Shown: positions 28,462-39,687 of the stretch, piece by piece
Numbering within the stretch: position 1 is the first letter of the stretch
Layout of the letters: the number at the start of each line of letters is the position of its first letter
Origin: Alphaproteobacteria bacterium AO1-B
GTDB taxonomy: Bacteria; Pseudomonadota; Alphaproteobacteria; Rhizobiales; Stappiaceae
Direction of reading: 5' to 3'
Assembly: GCA_001890945.1 (NCBI GenBank)
Contig: MLAX01000005.1
Span: 62,001 to 126,000, forward strand
Length of the DNA: 64,000 nucleotides
Translations under genes and position numbers: made by a program
The notes under the pieces: generated by a model
Told to the model about the DNA's origin: nothing
The model's input: only the letters and a program-made list of their open reading frames with translations
Databases searched by the model: none

Positions 28462-30345
28462 ATGAACGATCAGGTTCTATCGTTTGATGTTGTGGTAATT
28501 GGCGGCGGTCATGCCGGCTGTGAAGCGGCAGCTGCATCTGCGCGCATGGGCGCCAAGACAGTGCTGGTGACGCACAAGTTCGAGACCATTGGCGTGATGT
28601 CCTGTAACCCCGCGATCGGCGGTTTGGGGAAGGGGCATCTCGTTCGTGAGATCGATGCGCTTGACGGCCTTATGGGACGCGTCGCCGATCGGGGCGGTAT
28701 CCAGTTCCGCATGCTCAACCGGCGGAAGGGTCCGGCTGTTCGTGGACCGAGGGCGCAAGCGGACCGGAAGTTATACCGGGAAGCGATGCAGCGTGAGATC
28801 GCAGCTATTGAAAACCTCACCGTGGTCGAGGGAGAAGCGGACCAGCTTCGGTTCTCCGGCGCTGATGCGGGATCCGTGACAGGCATTCTTCTAGGGTCTG
28901 GTCAGGTTATAGACTGCGGCGCAGTGGTTTTGACAAGCGGAACTTTCCTGCGCGGGTTGATCCATATTGGGGACAGAAAAATCCCGGCAGGGCGGTCTGG
29001 TGAGGCACCCGCAATGGGGCTGTCTCACTCGCTGGAACAGATTGGTTTTGACCTTGGCCGTTTGAAAACGGGCACGCCTGCGCGGTTGGATGGACGGACC
29101 ATCCATTGGGACCGGCTGGAAGAGCAGCCGGGCGACGAAGAACCGATCCCGTTCTCAACGCTGACGAACAAGATTTCGATCCCTCAGATACCGTGTCATA
29201 TCACGCGGACGACGCCGGAAACACATCAGATAATCCGGGACAATCTTGATCGCTCTGCAATGTATTCCGGTGAGATCAAGGGCCGCGGTCCACGCTATTG
29301 CCCATCCATTGAGGACAAAATCGTTCGCTTTGGCGATCGAGATGGCCACCAGATTTTCTTGGAGCCTGAGGGTCTGGATGATCACACGGTATACCCAAAT
29401 GGGATTTCCACCTCGTTGCCGGAAGATGCGCAGATCGCCTTTTTGCGGACAATTCCAGGGCTGGAGAATGTAGAAGTCATTCAGCCGGGATATGCCATCG
29501 AGTATGATCACGTCGACCCACGGGAATTGCGAGCAACCCTGGAAGCCAAGCGTTGTGCGGGGCTTTACCTCGCAGGTCAGATCAACGGAACGACCGGCTA
29601 TGAGGAGGCAGGTGCTCAGGGTCTTGTGGCGGGTTTGAATGCCGCGTTGAAGGTCGCGGACAAGGCGCCGTTTATCGTGGACCGATCTCAGGGCTATATC
29701 GGCGTTATGATCGATGATCTCATCACCCGGGGAATTACAGAACCCTATCGCATGTTTACTTCACGGGCGGAGTACAGGCTGTCCCTCAGAGCAGACAATG
29801 CAGATCAACGTTTGACGCCTCTCGGAATTGAGATCGGCTGCGTGTCCGATGAGCGCCGTTCAGCCTATGAAGCGAAGATGGAAAAGATCTCGGCTGCACG
29901 CGATTTGTTGCAGAACCTGACCGTAACTCCGAACGAAGCGACAAAGAAGGGTTTGCCTGTCAATCAGGATGGTGTCCGCCGCTCTGCCTTCGATCTCCTG
30001 TCCTATCCGAATGTCACGTTTGAAGGGCTTCAACTGGTATGGCCGGAGCTCGGGCATATGGACGCTGCAATTGTTGAGCAGGTGACAACAGATGCTCTTT
30101 ATGCCGTTTACCTGGAGCGGCAGACGGCTGATATCGAAGCTTTGAAGCGCGATGAAGCATTGGGTATCCCCGATAGTTTCGATTACGAAGCGATTGTCGG
30201 GTTGTCCAATGAAGTCAAACAAAAGCTCGCAGATATTCGCCCTGCCACCCTGGGACAGGCGTCGCGCATGGATGGCATAACACCTGCAGCTCTGACGCTG
30301 ATCCTTTCCCACTTGAAACGCCAGTCTCAGCGAGGGGCGGCCTGA
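28462..30345 (+). CDS. mnmG: tRNA uridine modification enzyme MnmG (GidA)
   Basis: FAD-dependent partner of MnmE in wobble uridine modification. The 627-residue protein has the dinucleotide-binding [21 protein letters not shown] near residue 9-29, the conserved [20 protein letters not shown] with its Cys, and [11 protein letters not shown]. The C-terminal helical domain that binds MnmE is present. The ATG at 28462 gives the normal family length; a start at 28357 would add 35 unrelated residues. It overlaps rsmG by one base (TGATG). Confidence 0.96.
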   Translation: MNDQVLSFDVVVIGGGHAGCEAAAASARMGAKTVLVTHKFETIGVMSCNPAIGGLGKGHLVREIDALDGLMGRVADRGGIQFRMLNRRKGPAVRGPRAQADRKLYREAMQREIAAIENLTVVEGEADQLRFSGADAGSVTGILLGSGQVIDCGAVVLTSGTFLRGLIHIGDRKIPAGRSGEAPAMGLSHSLEQIGFDLGRLKTGTPARLDGRTIHWDRLEEQPGDEEPIPFSTLTNKISIPQIPCHITRTTPETHQIIRDNLDRSAMYSGEIKGRGPRYCPSIEDKIVRFGDRDGHQIFLEPEGLDDHTVYPNGISTSLPEDAQIAFLRTIPGLENVEVIQPGYAIEYDHVDPRELRATLEAKRCAGLYLAGQINGTTGYEEAGAQGLVAGLNAALKVADKAPFIVDRSQGYIGVMIDDLITRGITEPYRMFTSRAEYRLSLRADNADQRLTPLGIEIGCVSDERRSAYEAKMEKISAARDLLQNLTVTPNEATKKGLPVNQDGVRRSAFDLLSYPNVTFEGLQLVWPELGHMDAAIVEQVTTDALYAVYLERQTADIEALKRDEALGIPDSFDYEAIVGLSNEVKQKLADIRPATLGQASRMDGITPAALTLILSHLKRQSQRGAA

Positions 30346-31001
30346 TGGGGCGCTCCGTGGTGTTGAATGGTTCTGGAGAGGCTGTGTATAAGTTTGGGGA
30401 TGTTTCACGTGAAACGTTGGATCGTCTCCAGATTTATGTGGACCTGGTTTTGAAGTGGCAACCGGCACAAAACCTTATTGCGCCCTCTACAATTCCGGAC
30501 ATTTGGACCCGCCATGTGGCGGATAGTCTGCAAACCCAGTGGAGTTATCCAGAGGCGAAGGTCTGGGTTGATATCGGAAGTGGGGGTGGGTTCCCAGGCG
30601 TTGTGACGGCGATCCTTCTGGCAGATGTGCCGGATGCTCATGTCCACATGATCGAGAGCAATCAGCGCAAGGCCGCGTTCCTTCGGACGGCTTTGAGAGA
30701 GACCGGATCAAAGGGGACTGTCCATGCAGGCCGGATCGAATCGGTTGCGGAAGGGTGGACCCACGGCCCGGTAGACGCGGTTTCGGCGCGTGCTTTGGCC
30801 TCTTTGAAACTGCTTTTTGATCTTGCGGAGCCGTTTACAGCGCAAGGAGTAAAGGCTGTTTTCCACAAAGGTCAGGATTTTCGGCGCGAACTTGATGAAG
30901 TGTCTGACTCTTGGCAGTTCGATCTGGTAGAAAAGGAAAGTGTTGTTGATCCTTTGAGCCGGATGCTCCTTTTTTCAAATATTTCTGCCCGGTCAGAGTA
31001 A
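30345..31001 (+). CDS. rsmG: 16S rRNA (guanine-527-N7) methyltransferase RsmG (GidB)
   Basis: Methylates G527 of 16S rRNA with SAM. The 218-residue protein has the SAM-binding WVDIGSGGGFPGVVTAILL (about 69-87) and the HVADSLQ motif before it. Codons 19-24 (D-V-S-R-E-T) contain a parS site at 30401-30416. Translation is probably coupled to mnmG through the one-base overlap. Confidence 0.95.
   Translation: MGRSVVLNGSGEAVYKFGDVSRETLDRLQIYVDLVLKWQPAQNLIAPSTIPDIWTRHVADSLQTQWSYPEAKVWVDIGSGGGFPGVVTAILLADVPDAHVHMIESNQRKAAFLRTALRETGSKGTVHAGRIESVAEGWTHGPVDAVSARALASLKLLFDLAEPFTAQGVKAVFHKGQDFRRELDEVSDSWQFDLVEKESVVDPLSRMLLFSNISARSE
30401..30416. other. parS-like site 6 inside rsmG (TGTTTCACGTGAAACG)
   Basis: Matches 15 of 16 consensus bases, differing only at the last base. 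It lies in the coding region of rsmG, a common parS location. It is the only one of the six sites without a GANTC motif. Confidence 0.85.
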
Positions 31002-31020
31002 CCAGGAAGGTGTGGTGGTA

Positions 31021-31845
31021 ATGAACATGCTTCCCGAAATGCCGCGTGTGCTTGCGCTCGCAAACCAGAAGGGCGGGGTTGGGAAAACCACCACGGCCAT
31101 CAACCTTGGTACCGCGCTTGCCGCAATCGGGGAGAAAGTCCTCGTTATCGATCTTGATCCGCAGGGCAACGCCTCGACGGGTCTTGGGATCGAGCACCGG
31201 GACCGTGGCCTGTCGACCTATGAAATCCTGAGCGGCGACTGCTCGATGGACGAAGCGATCCGCGAAACGGCGGTACAACGCTTGTGGGTGGCCCCGTCCA
31301 CCATGGACCTTCTTGGCCTAGAACTCGAAATTGCGTCGACCAGCGACCGTGCTTTCCGTCTGCGCAATGCGATCGAAAACCTGACGCATTCCCGGCTCTT
31401 CAACGAAATCGGCTTTACCTATGTCCTCGTCGATTGCCCGCCGTCCTTGAACCTGCTGACGATAAACGCGCTGTCTGCAAGCCATTCGATCCTGGTTCCG
31501 CTGCAGTGTGAGTTCTTTGCGCTCGAAGGTCTGAGCCAGTTGCTGAGTACGGTCGAGCAGGTGAAATCAGCTCTGAACCCGGAGCTCAGCATCCACGGTA
31601 TCGTTCTGACGATGTATGACAGCCGGAATAATCTCTCCAGTCAGGTCGTTGCGGATGTGCGCGAAACGATGGGCGATGCCGTGTATGACACTATCATTCC
31701 GCGCAATGTCCGGATATCCGAAGCACCGTCCTACGGTAAACCGGCGCTTCTTTATGATCTGAAATGTGCCGGAAGCCAGGCGTATCTCCGCCTTGCTTCT
31801 GAAATCATTCAGCGAGAGCGGCAGCTGCGCAGCGTTGCGGCCTAA
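31021..31845 (+). CDS. parA: Chromosome partitioning ATPase ParA
   Basis: ParA forms the ATP-dependent gradient that moves ParB-parS complexes and so segregates the origin. The 274-residue Walker-type ATPase has the deviant P-loop LANQKGGVGKTTTAINLG, the VIDLDPQGNASTGLG motif and VLVDCPPSLNLLT. There is no N-terminal helix-turn-helix, as expected for the chromosomal (Soj) type. The ATG at 31021 has AGGAAGG at good spacing; GTG codons at 31012 and 31015 are alternatives. Confidence 0.97.
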   Translation: MNMLPEMPRVLALANQKGGVGKTTTAINLGTALAAIGEKVLVIDLDPQGNASTGLGIEHRDRGLSTYEILSGDCSMDEAIRETAVQRLWVAPSTMDLLGLELEIASTSDRAFRLRNAIENLTHSRLFNEIGFTYVLVDCPPSLNLLTINALSASHSILVPLQCEFFALEGLSQLLSTVEQVKSALNPELSIHGIVLTMYDSRNNLSSQVVADVRETMGDAVYDTIIPRNVRISEAPSYGKPALLYDLKCAGSQAYLRLASEIIQRERQLRSVAA

Positions 31846-31949
31846 GAACCGCTCGAATCGGGTCCGAATTGACATGTTAGTAGGATTGGTCAGGCCACAT
31901 ATCGACTGATCCTTCTTAACTTATTGAAATAAAAAGAAAAAGGTGCGGA

Positions 31950-32855
31950 ATGGCGGACAAGGACGTCAAAAACAAGCGGCTGGGCCGCGGTCTTGCAGCT
32001 CTCATCGGCGATTCAGCGCCGGAGGCGTCGCCAGCACCTGAAAAAGTGGTTCGCGACAGCCGGAAGGTCCCGATCGAGCATCTGGAGCCAAACCCGCGCA
32101 ACCCGCGCAAGACCTTCACAGAGAAGGATCTGGCGGACCTTTCCGAGTCTCTAAAAGCCAAAGGTATCGTGCAGCCGATCCTGGTTCGTCCGGCAGCTGG
32201 AAAAGCAAATCGGTTTGAGATCATTGCTGGTGAGCGGCGCTGGAGGGCCGCTCAGCGGGCAGGGCTTCATGAAGCGCCGATCATCATCCGGGACGTCACG
32301 GATCAGGAAGCATTAGAGCTCGCAATCATCGAGAATGTGCAGCGGGCAGACCTCAATCCGATTGAAGAAGCGATGGGATATGAGCAGCTGACTGCCGAAT
32401 TCAGCTACAGCCAGGGTGAGTTGGCCAAGGTGATCGGCAAAAGCCGGAGCCATGTTGCCAACACCATGCGGTTGTTGAAGCTGCCGAATTCAGTCAAAGA
32501 CTATCTGGCTGAGGGGCTTTTGACGGCTGGTCATGCGCGTGCGCTGATTACGGTAGATGATCCGGCGGCCTTGGCCGAACTGATCGTTGAAAAGGGTCTT
32601 ACGGTGCGCGATGCGGAAAAGCTCGCTCAAGACCCCGATGCACTGGCGAAATTGAAGGGCGACAAAACCCCGACCGAAAAGCTGCAAAAGGACGCCGATA
32701 CGAAAGCCTTGGAAAAGCGGCTGGCCGACACATTGGGATTGAAAGTCACCGTTGGCCACAAGCCAGGTAAAGAGTCTGGCGATCTGAAGATCAAATACAC
32801 GTCTTTGGAACAGCTCGATCAGATTTGTCGGCTTCTGGGCGTTGAAAACCGCTGA
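31950..32855 (+). CDS. parB: Chromosome partitioning protein ParB
   Basis: ParB binds parS, loads as a CTP-dependent clamp and spreads. The 301-residue protein has an N-terminal ParA-stimulating segment (KNKRLGRGLAALIGD) and CTPase motifs AGERRWRAAQRAG and AIIENVQRADLNPIEEA. The helix-turn-helix is YSQGELAKVIGKSRSHVANTM, and a C-terminal dimer domain follows. The six parS-like sites within 6.1 kb upstream are its likely targets. Confidence 0.97.
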   Translation: MADKDVKNKRLGRGLAALIGDSAPEASPAPEKVVRDSRKVPIEHLEPNPRNPRKTFTEKDLADLSESLKAKGIVQPILVRPAAGKANRFEIIAGERRWRAAQRAGLHEAPIIIRDVTDQEALELAIIENVQRADLNPIEEAMGYEQLTAEFSYSQGELAKVIGKSRSHVANTMRLLKLPNSVKDYLAEGLLTAGHARALITVDDPAALAELIVEKGLTVRDAEKLAQDPDALAKLKGDKTPTEKLQKDADTKALEKRLADTLGLKVTVGHKPGKESGDLKIKYTSLEQLDQICRLLGVENR

Positions 32856-32880
32856 GAATTGGTGTGAGGCTGAATTGATC

Positions 32881-32905
32881 AAGGCCGGGATGTCCCGGCC
32901 TTTTC
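32881..32905. terminator. Terminator between parB and holA
   Basis: AAGGCCGGGA and TCCCGGCCTT form a near-perfect stem with a very short loop, followed by TTC on the plus strand. It lies between convergent genes and probably acts on both strands. Confidence 0.85.
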
Positions 32906-32907
32906 TG

Positions 32908-33948
32908 TCAGCGGCGTTGACTGCGGGCGCGTGCGGCGCGGCCGACCGTCAGTAGGGCCTCTGAGAGGACTGGAACGCCCAAATTGTCATTCAGACGGGA
33001 TACCCGCGTTGCCTCGCTCAGGATGCCCATGGCTCGCTCCAAATCCTTAATGGTCCAAATTCGTAGCTGTTGACTGAATTTCGGTTTGCGGCTGAAGAAA
33101 ATGGGCGGGCGCTGACTGTCGACGACTTGCTGGGCACTTTTCCCAGCGTCGATTTCGATTCGCATCCGATGCAAAGACTGAAAGTGTTTGAGTGCCTGGT
33201 TGGCAATGACCGATGCTTTGGATCCGGCATCCGTCAGGCGCTCCAATCCATGATCGAGCGTCGATAGATCGCCGCCTGCGGCTGCATCGATCAACTCAGA
33301 TGTTTCAAACGCCGAGGCATCGCCGATGATGGCTTCCACGTCTTCGCTGTCAATTCGCTCTTTCTGCATGGCGTAGAGGCAGAGCTTCTTGAGTTCGCCC
33401 CGGCTGGCCATTCGATCACCACCCAGGAGGCTGTGAAGGGCGGCGCGGGCCTCGCGGGAGATGGTGAGGCCAGCTTCGCGTGTTTCCTCATCAATCAAGT
33501 GGTCAATGCCGCGGTCGTTGTCCGCATAACACGGTAGCGCGACGGCCCGTTTATGAGGCTCGATCAGCTTGCGCAGACCGACACCTTTCTTGATATCGCC
33601 AGCTTCCAGAACAACCAACGTTTGCCAATCATCCAGCTTCAAGACGGGATCGACTGATGGAACCAGGTTTTTCCCGCTGGCATCCCTGACCCACACAATA
33701 CGGCGGCCACCAAACAGCGGAACGGTCAGCACCTCATCGATCAGACGGTTGCTGTCCGAACTGAGTTCAGAAGCGTCGATTTTTATGAGGTTGAAGGGGT
33801 CGCTGTCGCCTTCGGACGCCTTGGCGACAATCCGGCTGGCGCGCTCGGATACCAAACCGGTGTCCGGGCCGAACACGAGCACCACGCCGCCGCCATCCGG
33901 GGGATTGGCGACGAACCGGTCAATCTCCGCGGCCTTGAGCGTGGACAC
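32908..33948 (-). CDS. holA: DNA polymerase III delta subunit
   Basis: Delta is the clamp-loader subunit that opens the beta sliding clamp. The 346-residue protein opens KAAEIDRFVANPPDGGGVVLVFGPDTGLV and continues with the RIVWVRDAS and LVVLEAGDIKKGVGLRKL segments typical of HolA. It starts at GTG 33948 with AAAGG upstream. lptE lies 18 bases upstream and leuS before that, an order widely kept in alphaproteobacteria. Confidence 0.94.
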   Translation of the reverse strand: MSTLKAAEIDRFVANPPDGGGVVLVFGPDTGLVSERASRIVAKASEGDSDPFNLIKIDASELSSDSNRLIDEVLTVPLFGGRRIVWVRDASGKNLVPSVDPVLKLDDWQTLVVLEAGDIKKGVGLRKLIEPHKRAVALPCYADNDRGIDHLIDEETREAGLTISREARAALHSLLGGDRMASRGELKKLCLYAMQKERIDSEDVEAIIGDASAFETSELIDAAAGGDLSTLDHGLERLTDAGSKASVIANQALKHFQSLHRMRIEIDAGKSAQQVVDSQRPPIFFSRKPKFSQQLRIWTIKDLERAMGILSEATRVSRLNDNLGVPVLSEALLTVGRAARARSQRR

Positions 33949-33966
33949 GTGTGCTTTGCCTTTTCT

Positions 33967-34519
33967 TTAAGAACCCTGGTGGGTTGCGAAGTATCCGGCA
34001 ATCCGGGCTGTGATGTCTTCCGCGACCGCCTTTGCCACACGTTCTTCTGCATCCCGTTGCGCTCTTAAGTTGGCGAAACGCTGGCTGGAGAAGTCATATG
34101 AGGCAGATTGGAAGGACCGTCCTGTCATCAGTGTCTTGTTGGTTTCAAGGTCACTCAGGACGAAGGAAGCATTCATGGTCAAAGTGTAGGCTGACGGAAC
34201 ATCGGAGAACTGTTCGACTGCGACGGAGGCGGTGCTGGTGTCTTCCAGGACCTTCAACCGGTATTTCTTTGCGGGGGCAGTTGTGCCCCGCTCAAAATTG
34301 AAGGTCAGTTCGTTGTAAAGCGTACGGCCAGAGACATCGGTACCAATGGATTCAATATCGATCGCTGCAAGATCGGAGGATACGGTTTGTGTCCCGCCAA
34401 AGCCTGTTGCTGTGGTGCCATAGAGCGGGCGGATCTGACACCCGCCTGCCAATGCACCAAAGGCCAAAAGGCTCGCCAGAGCAAGGTTTCTGGTAATCCG
34501 GCTCGATGTCAAAACCTGG

Positions 34520-34533
<14 letters not shown>
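33967..34533 (-). CDS. lptE: LPS-assembly lipoprotein LptE
   Basis: LptE is the outer-membrane lipoprotein that plugs LptD during lipopolysaccharide assembly. The 188-residue protein has a signal sequence with lipobox LAGGC (Cys32), then [10 protein letters not shown], which is characteristic of the alphaproteobacterial LptE family. The ATG at 34533 follows AAGGA; its first 14 bases overlap the end of leuS. Position between leuS and holA supports the identity. Confidence 0.92.
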
Positions 34534-37144
<2,611 letters not shown>

Positions 37145-37293
37145 CAATTATGCCGTTTGCTTGCCGCCGGACCCGGCGGATTTCTTGAATGTCTGACTGC
37201 GGGACAGTCACCAGAATTCGGTGCCGCGGTCAACATGCCTTAAGTGAACTGTTTCTACCCTGCTGTTTAATGCGCAGAGCGGAGGCCGTAAAG

Positions 37294-38034
37294 CTATTGT
37301 GTTCGGGAATCTGGGCCGGAAACCGAGAGTTCCGTGATGCCTCTATCCCAGATTTCCATCATCCGGAGTGCATCCGGGTTATGGCGGCTGAACATGATGT
37401 AAACCGGTATTGTCCGGAACGGCGCGCTGCGGTTGATGTCATCCATGTCGTTTCCAAGAAACTGCCGGCCTTGAATGTCACCGGAAACATCATTTTCGAT
37501 AAAGATATCGGCCCTGTTGTGGAGCAGCATTTTCCAGGCCTGTTCCTCGGTGGCGACCGTTTGAAACACAACACCTGCCTTATTCAGAACTGTCTCATAC
37601 CAGTACCCCTCCACGCCCACGACCGTTAGGGAGCGGCCCTTAAGCTCATGGATTGAAAGTGGCGGCAAACCGTTCGGAAAGCGGTCTTTGCGGTAAAAAT
37701 AAACATCATTCAATTGATCGAGTGGATGCTCGGGATAGGTGAAGTCGTCTTCCCGCTCTTCAAGATAGGACCAGGAATAGGTTGCCGGCAGTGTTCCGGC
37801 CTTTGTCAATTCAAGAGACCGGCGCCATGGATAGAATTCCAGCTTGACCGTATGGCCCTGAGATTCAAAGATTTCTGAGATGAGTTCGCTATGAAGCCCA
37901 TAACCTGGCGCATTGCTGGAGATGAAGGGAGGCCACTCACCGACGGCAAACGGAAACTCTTCCGAGACAGCTGGAAGCGTTACAATAATAGACAATATTG
38001 CCAATGTATAAGAAGAAAACCTTCTCAAAAACAT
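37294..38034 (-). CDS. Orphan periplasmic amino-acid-type binding protein
   Basis: A 246-residue exported protein with a signal peptide (FLRRFSSYTLAILSIIVTL) and a type II periplasmic binding fold (SBP_bac_3): FAVGEWPPFISSN, GLHSELISEIFESQGHTVKLEF, then KGRSLTVVGVEGYWYE. No permease or ATPase gene is adjacent, so it may serve a distant transporter or act as a sensor. The ATG at 38034 follows TGAGG. The gene is more AT-rich than its neighbours at its upstream end. Confidence 0.82.
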   Translation of the reverse strand: MFLRRFSSYTLAILSIIVTLPAVSEEFPFAVGEWPPFISSNAPGYGLHSELISEIFESQGHTVKLEFYPWRRSLELTKAGTLPATYSWSYLEEREDDFTYPEHPLDQLNDVYFYRKDRFPNGLPPLSIHELKGRSLTVVGVEGYWYETVLNKAGVVFQTVATEEQAWKMLLHNRADIFIENDVSGDIQGRQFLGNDMDDINRSAPFRTIPVYIMFSRHNPDALRMMEIWDRGITELSVSGPDSRTQ

Positions 38035-38289
38035 CTGAGACCTCAGCAAATATACATACCTTACTTAATAACTGGACTGCAAAGAAAAGGTAAAATACTG
38101 GTCTATCATTGTTCTATTGATGTGAATGAGACCGAAACCAGGTGTAAGATAGAGCTGAACATTCTTTGGATGTTGTAGCAGCCTGCTCATAGGGCTGGCT
38201 GGCAGGGTTTTTCATGTCTGCCCTTGCTGCGGATATGACCTGCGTATATGTCACTGAAAAGACCAATCCCCTAGATCAGAGCAGTCTTC

Positions 38290-38961
38290 ATGGCATCCGT
38301 TGCAGATCAGCTTTCCAGCGTTCTTTCAGACATTCGCAAGGCAGAAGCAGAGTATGGCCGGCCCGAAGGCGCCGTGACCTTGATCGCCGTGTCCAAGACG
38401 TTTGAAGCAGATGCTATCCGCCCGGCGTTGGAGACAGGTCATCGTGTATTCGGCGAAAACCGTGTTCAGGAAGCTATGGGAAAATGGCCGGAACTGCGTG
38501 GGTCCTATGACGGGATTGAATTGCATCTCATTGGCCCGTTGCAGTCCAACAAAGCGAAGGAAGCCGTTGCGACATTCGATGTCATTCACACGGTGGACCG
38601 ACAAAAAATCGCAAAGGCTCTCAAAGCTGAAATGGATAAGCAGGGCCGGGATCTGCCGTGCTTCATCCAGGTAAATACCGGAGAAGAACCGCAGAAAGCC
38701 GGGATCCCGCCGAAAGAGGTCGATCAGTTTGTAAAGGAATGCCAGGAGACGGTCGGCTTGAACATCGTCGGATTGATGTGCATTCCGCCGGTGGATGAGG
38801 CCCCGGGCGAGCATTTTGCGCTTCTTCAGAAAATCGCTGCGCGCAACGGCCTGTCTCAGATCTCCATGGGCATGTCGTCTGACTACAAGACTGCTGTTGG
38901 GTTTGGGGCAACCCATGTGCGTGTTGGGTCCGCGATCTTTGGATCCCGGGATTACACCTAA
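38290..38961 (+). CDS. yggS: PLP homeostasis protein YggS/PLPBP
   Basis: A pyridoxal-phosphate-binding protein that controls PLP and amino acid balance; it has no known enzyme activity. The 223-residue alanine racemase-type barrel has the PLP Lys36 in TLIAVSKTFEAD, the FGENRVQEA motif, HLIGPLQSNKAKEAV and the C-terminal SMGMSSDYKTAVGFGATHVRVGSAIFG phosphate-binding signature (positions about 194-220). It stands alone on the plus strand. Confidence 0.95.
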   Translation: MASVADQLSSVLSDIRKAEAEYGRPEGAVTLIAVSKTFEADAIRPALETGHRVFGENRVQEAMGKWPELRGSYDGIELHLIGPLQSNKAKEAVATFDVIHTVDRQKIAKALKAEMDKQGRDLPCFIQVNTGEEPQKAGIPPKEVDQFVKECQETVGLNIVGLMCIPPVDEAPGEHFALLQKIAARNGLSQISMGMSSDYKTAVGFGATHVRVGSAIFGSRDYT

Positions 38962-39182
38962 ATCTCTGTCCGCCACATTGTGGTCCGAAATTGCTACTTT
39001 TGACAATATTTTGACCAAGGCGTGACTGCTCCAGTTCAGCGGTCACAACAATGCCCCAACAGTTCCTTTGAGCGGCCGTTTGGCCGTCCCGATCTCAAAT
39101 CAGTGTTCTCTCGCTCCGGTTCACCGGCCGCAGGGGTCTGGTTGAGCGACGGAGTACAAAGACCAAAACTGGAGGTCATATC

Positions 39183-39413
39183 ATGTCCAAGTCTCTCGCA
39201 GCTGCCGTGCTTTTCGGTGCCGTTACCGCTTCTTCAGCGGTATTTGCTCAGGGCATGTCTTTTGATGTTGTCGACAGCGACCGGGACGGATTTGTCAGCT
39301 TTGATGAAGTCACTGCCGTCATGCCGGATGTAACAGAGGATGCCTTCAAGGCAGCCGATGCAAACCAGGACAACTTGCTCGATCCGGCAGAATTCTCGGC
39401 TGTTCAGCCGTAA
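39183..39413 (+). CDS. Small exported EF-hand protein
   Basis: A 76-residue protein with a signal peptide (cleavage near FAQ, residue 23) and two EF-hand loops. These are DSDRDGFVSFDE at residues 31-42 and DANQDNLLDPAE at 59-70, each with Asp at positions 1, 3 and 5 and Glu at 12 (the second has Asn at the middle Gly position). It probably binds calcium in the periplasm or outside the cell. GGAGG lies 8 bases upstream of the ATG. Partners are unknown. Confidence 0.85.
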   Translation: MSKSLAAAVLFGAVTASSAVFAQGMSFDVVDSDRDGFVSFDEVTAVMPDVTEDAFKAADANQDNLLDPAEFSAVQP

Positions 39414-39472
39414 CTGGCTTGGGTGGATCGTAGCTTTCGGACCGCAGAAGGTGCGCGGTTCGCCCAGTAGGG

Positions 39473-39504
39473 ACCATCGCCGGGAGAGGTCACGCCGGCG
39501 ATGG
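39473..39504 (+). terminator. Hairpin terminator after the EF-hand gene
   Basis: ACCATCGCCGG and CCGGCGATGGT form a perfect 11-base stem with a 10-base loop, followed by a moderately T-rich TCTCTTCGTTC. It separates the EF-hand gene from the TRAP operon. Confidence 0.7.
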
Positions 39505-39620
39505 TTCTCTTCGTTCAGGCCTATTTTTTGGCAAAAGTAGAGGTCCAGGGCTAAAATATTGAAAAAACAATGATTTAACTCTTTCTCTTTCGCCAGGCGA
39601 ACCCTGTACTTTTGGCCAAG

Positions 39621-39641
39621 TGGTCAGGGATTTGTTGACCA
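39621..39641. promoter_or_regulatory. Inverted repeat upstream of the TRAP operon, possible operator
   Basis: TGGTCA-N9-TGACCA is a perfect 6-base inverted repeat, centred about 57 bases upstream of the dctP start. The spacing fits a transcription factor dimer. No regulator gene lies next to the operon, so the binding protein is unknown. Confidence 0.45.
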
Positions 39642-39687
39642 GAAATTTTTCGTTTGTCAGACTGCCTTCCATAATTGGGAGGAAATC

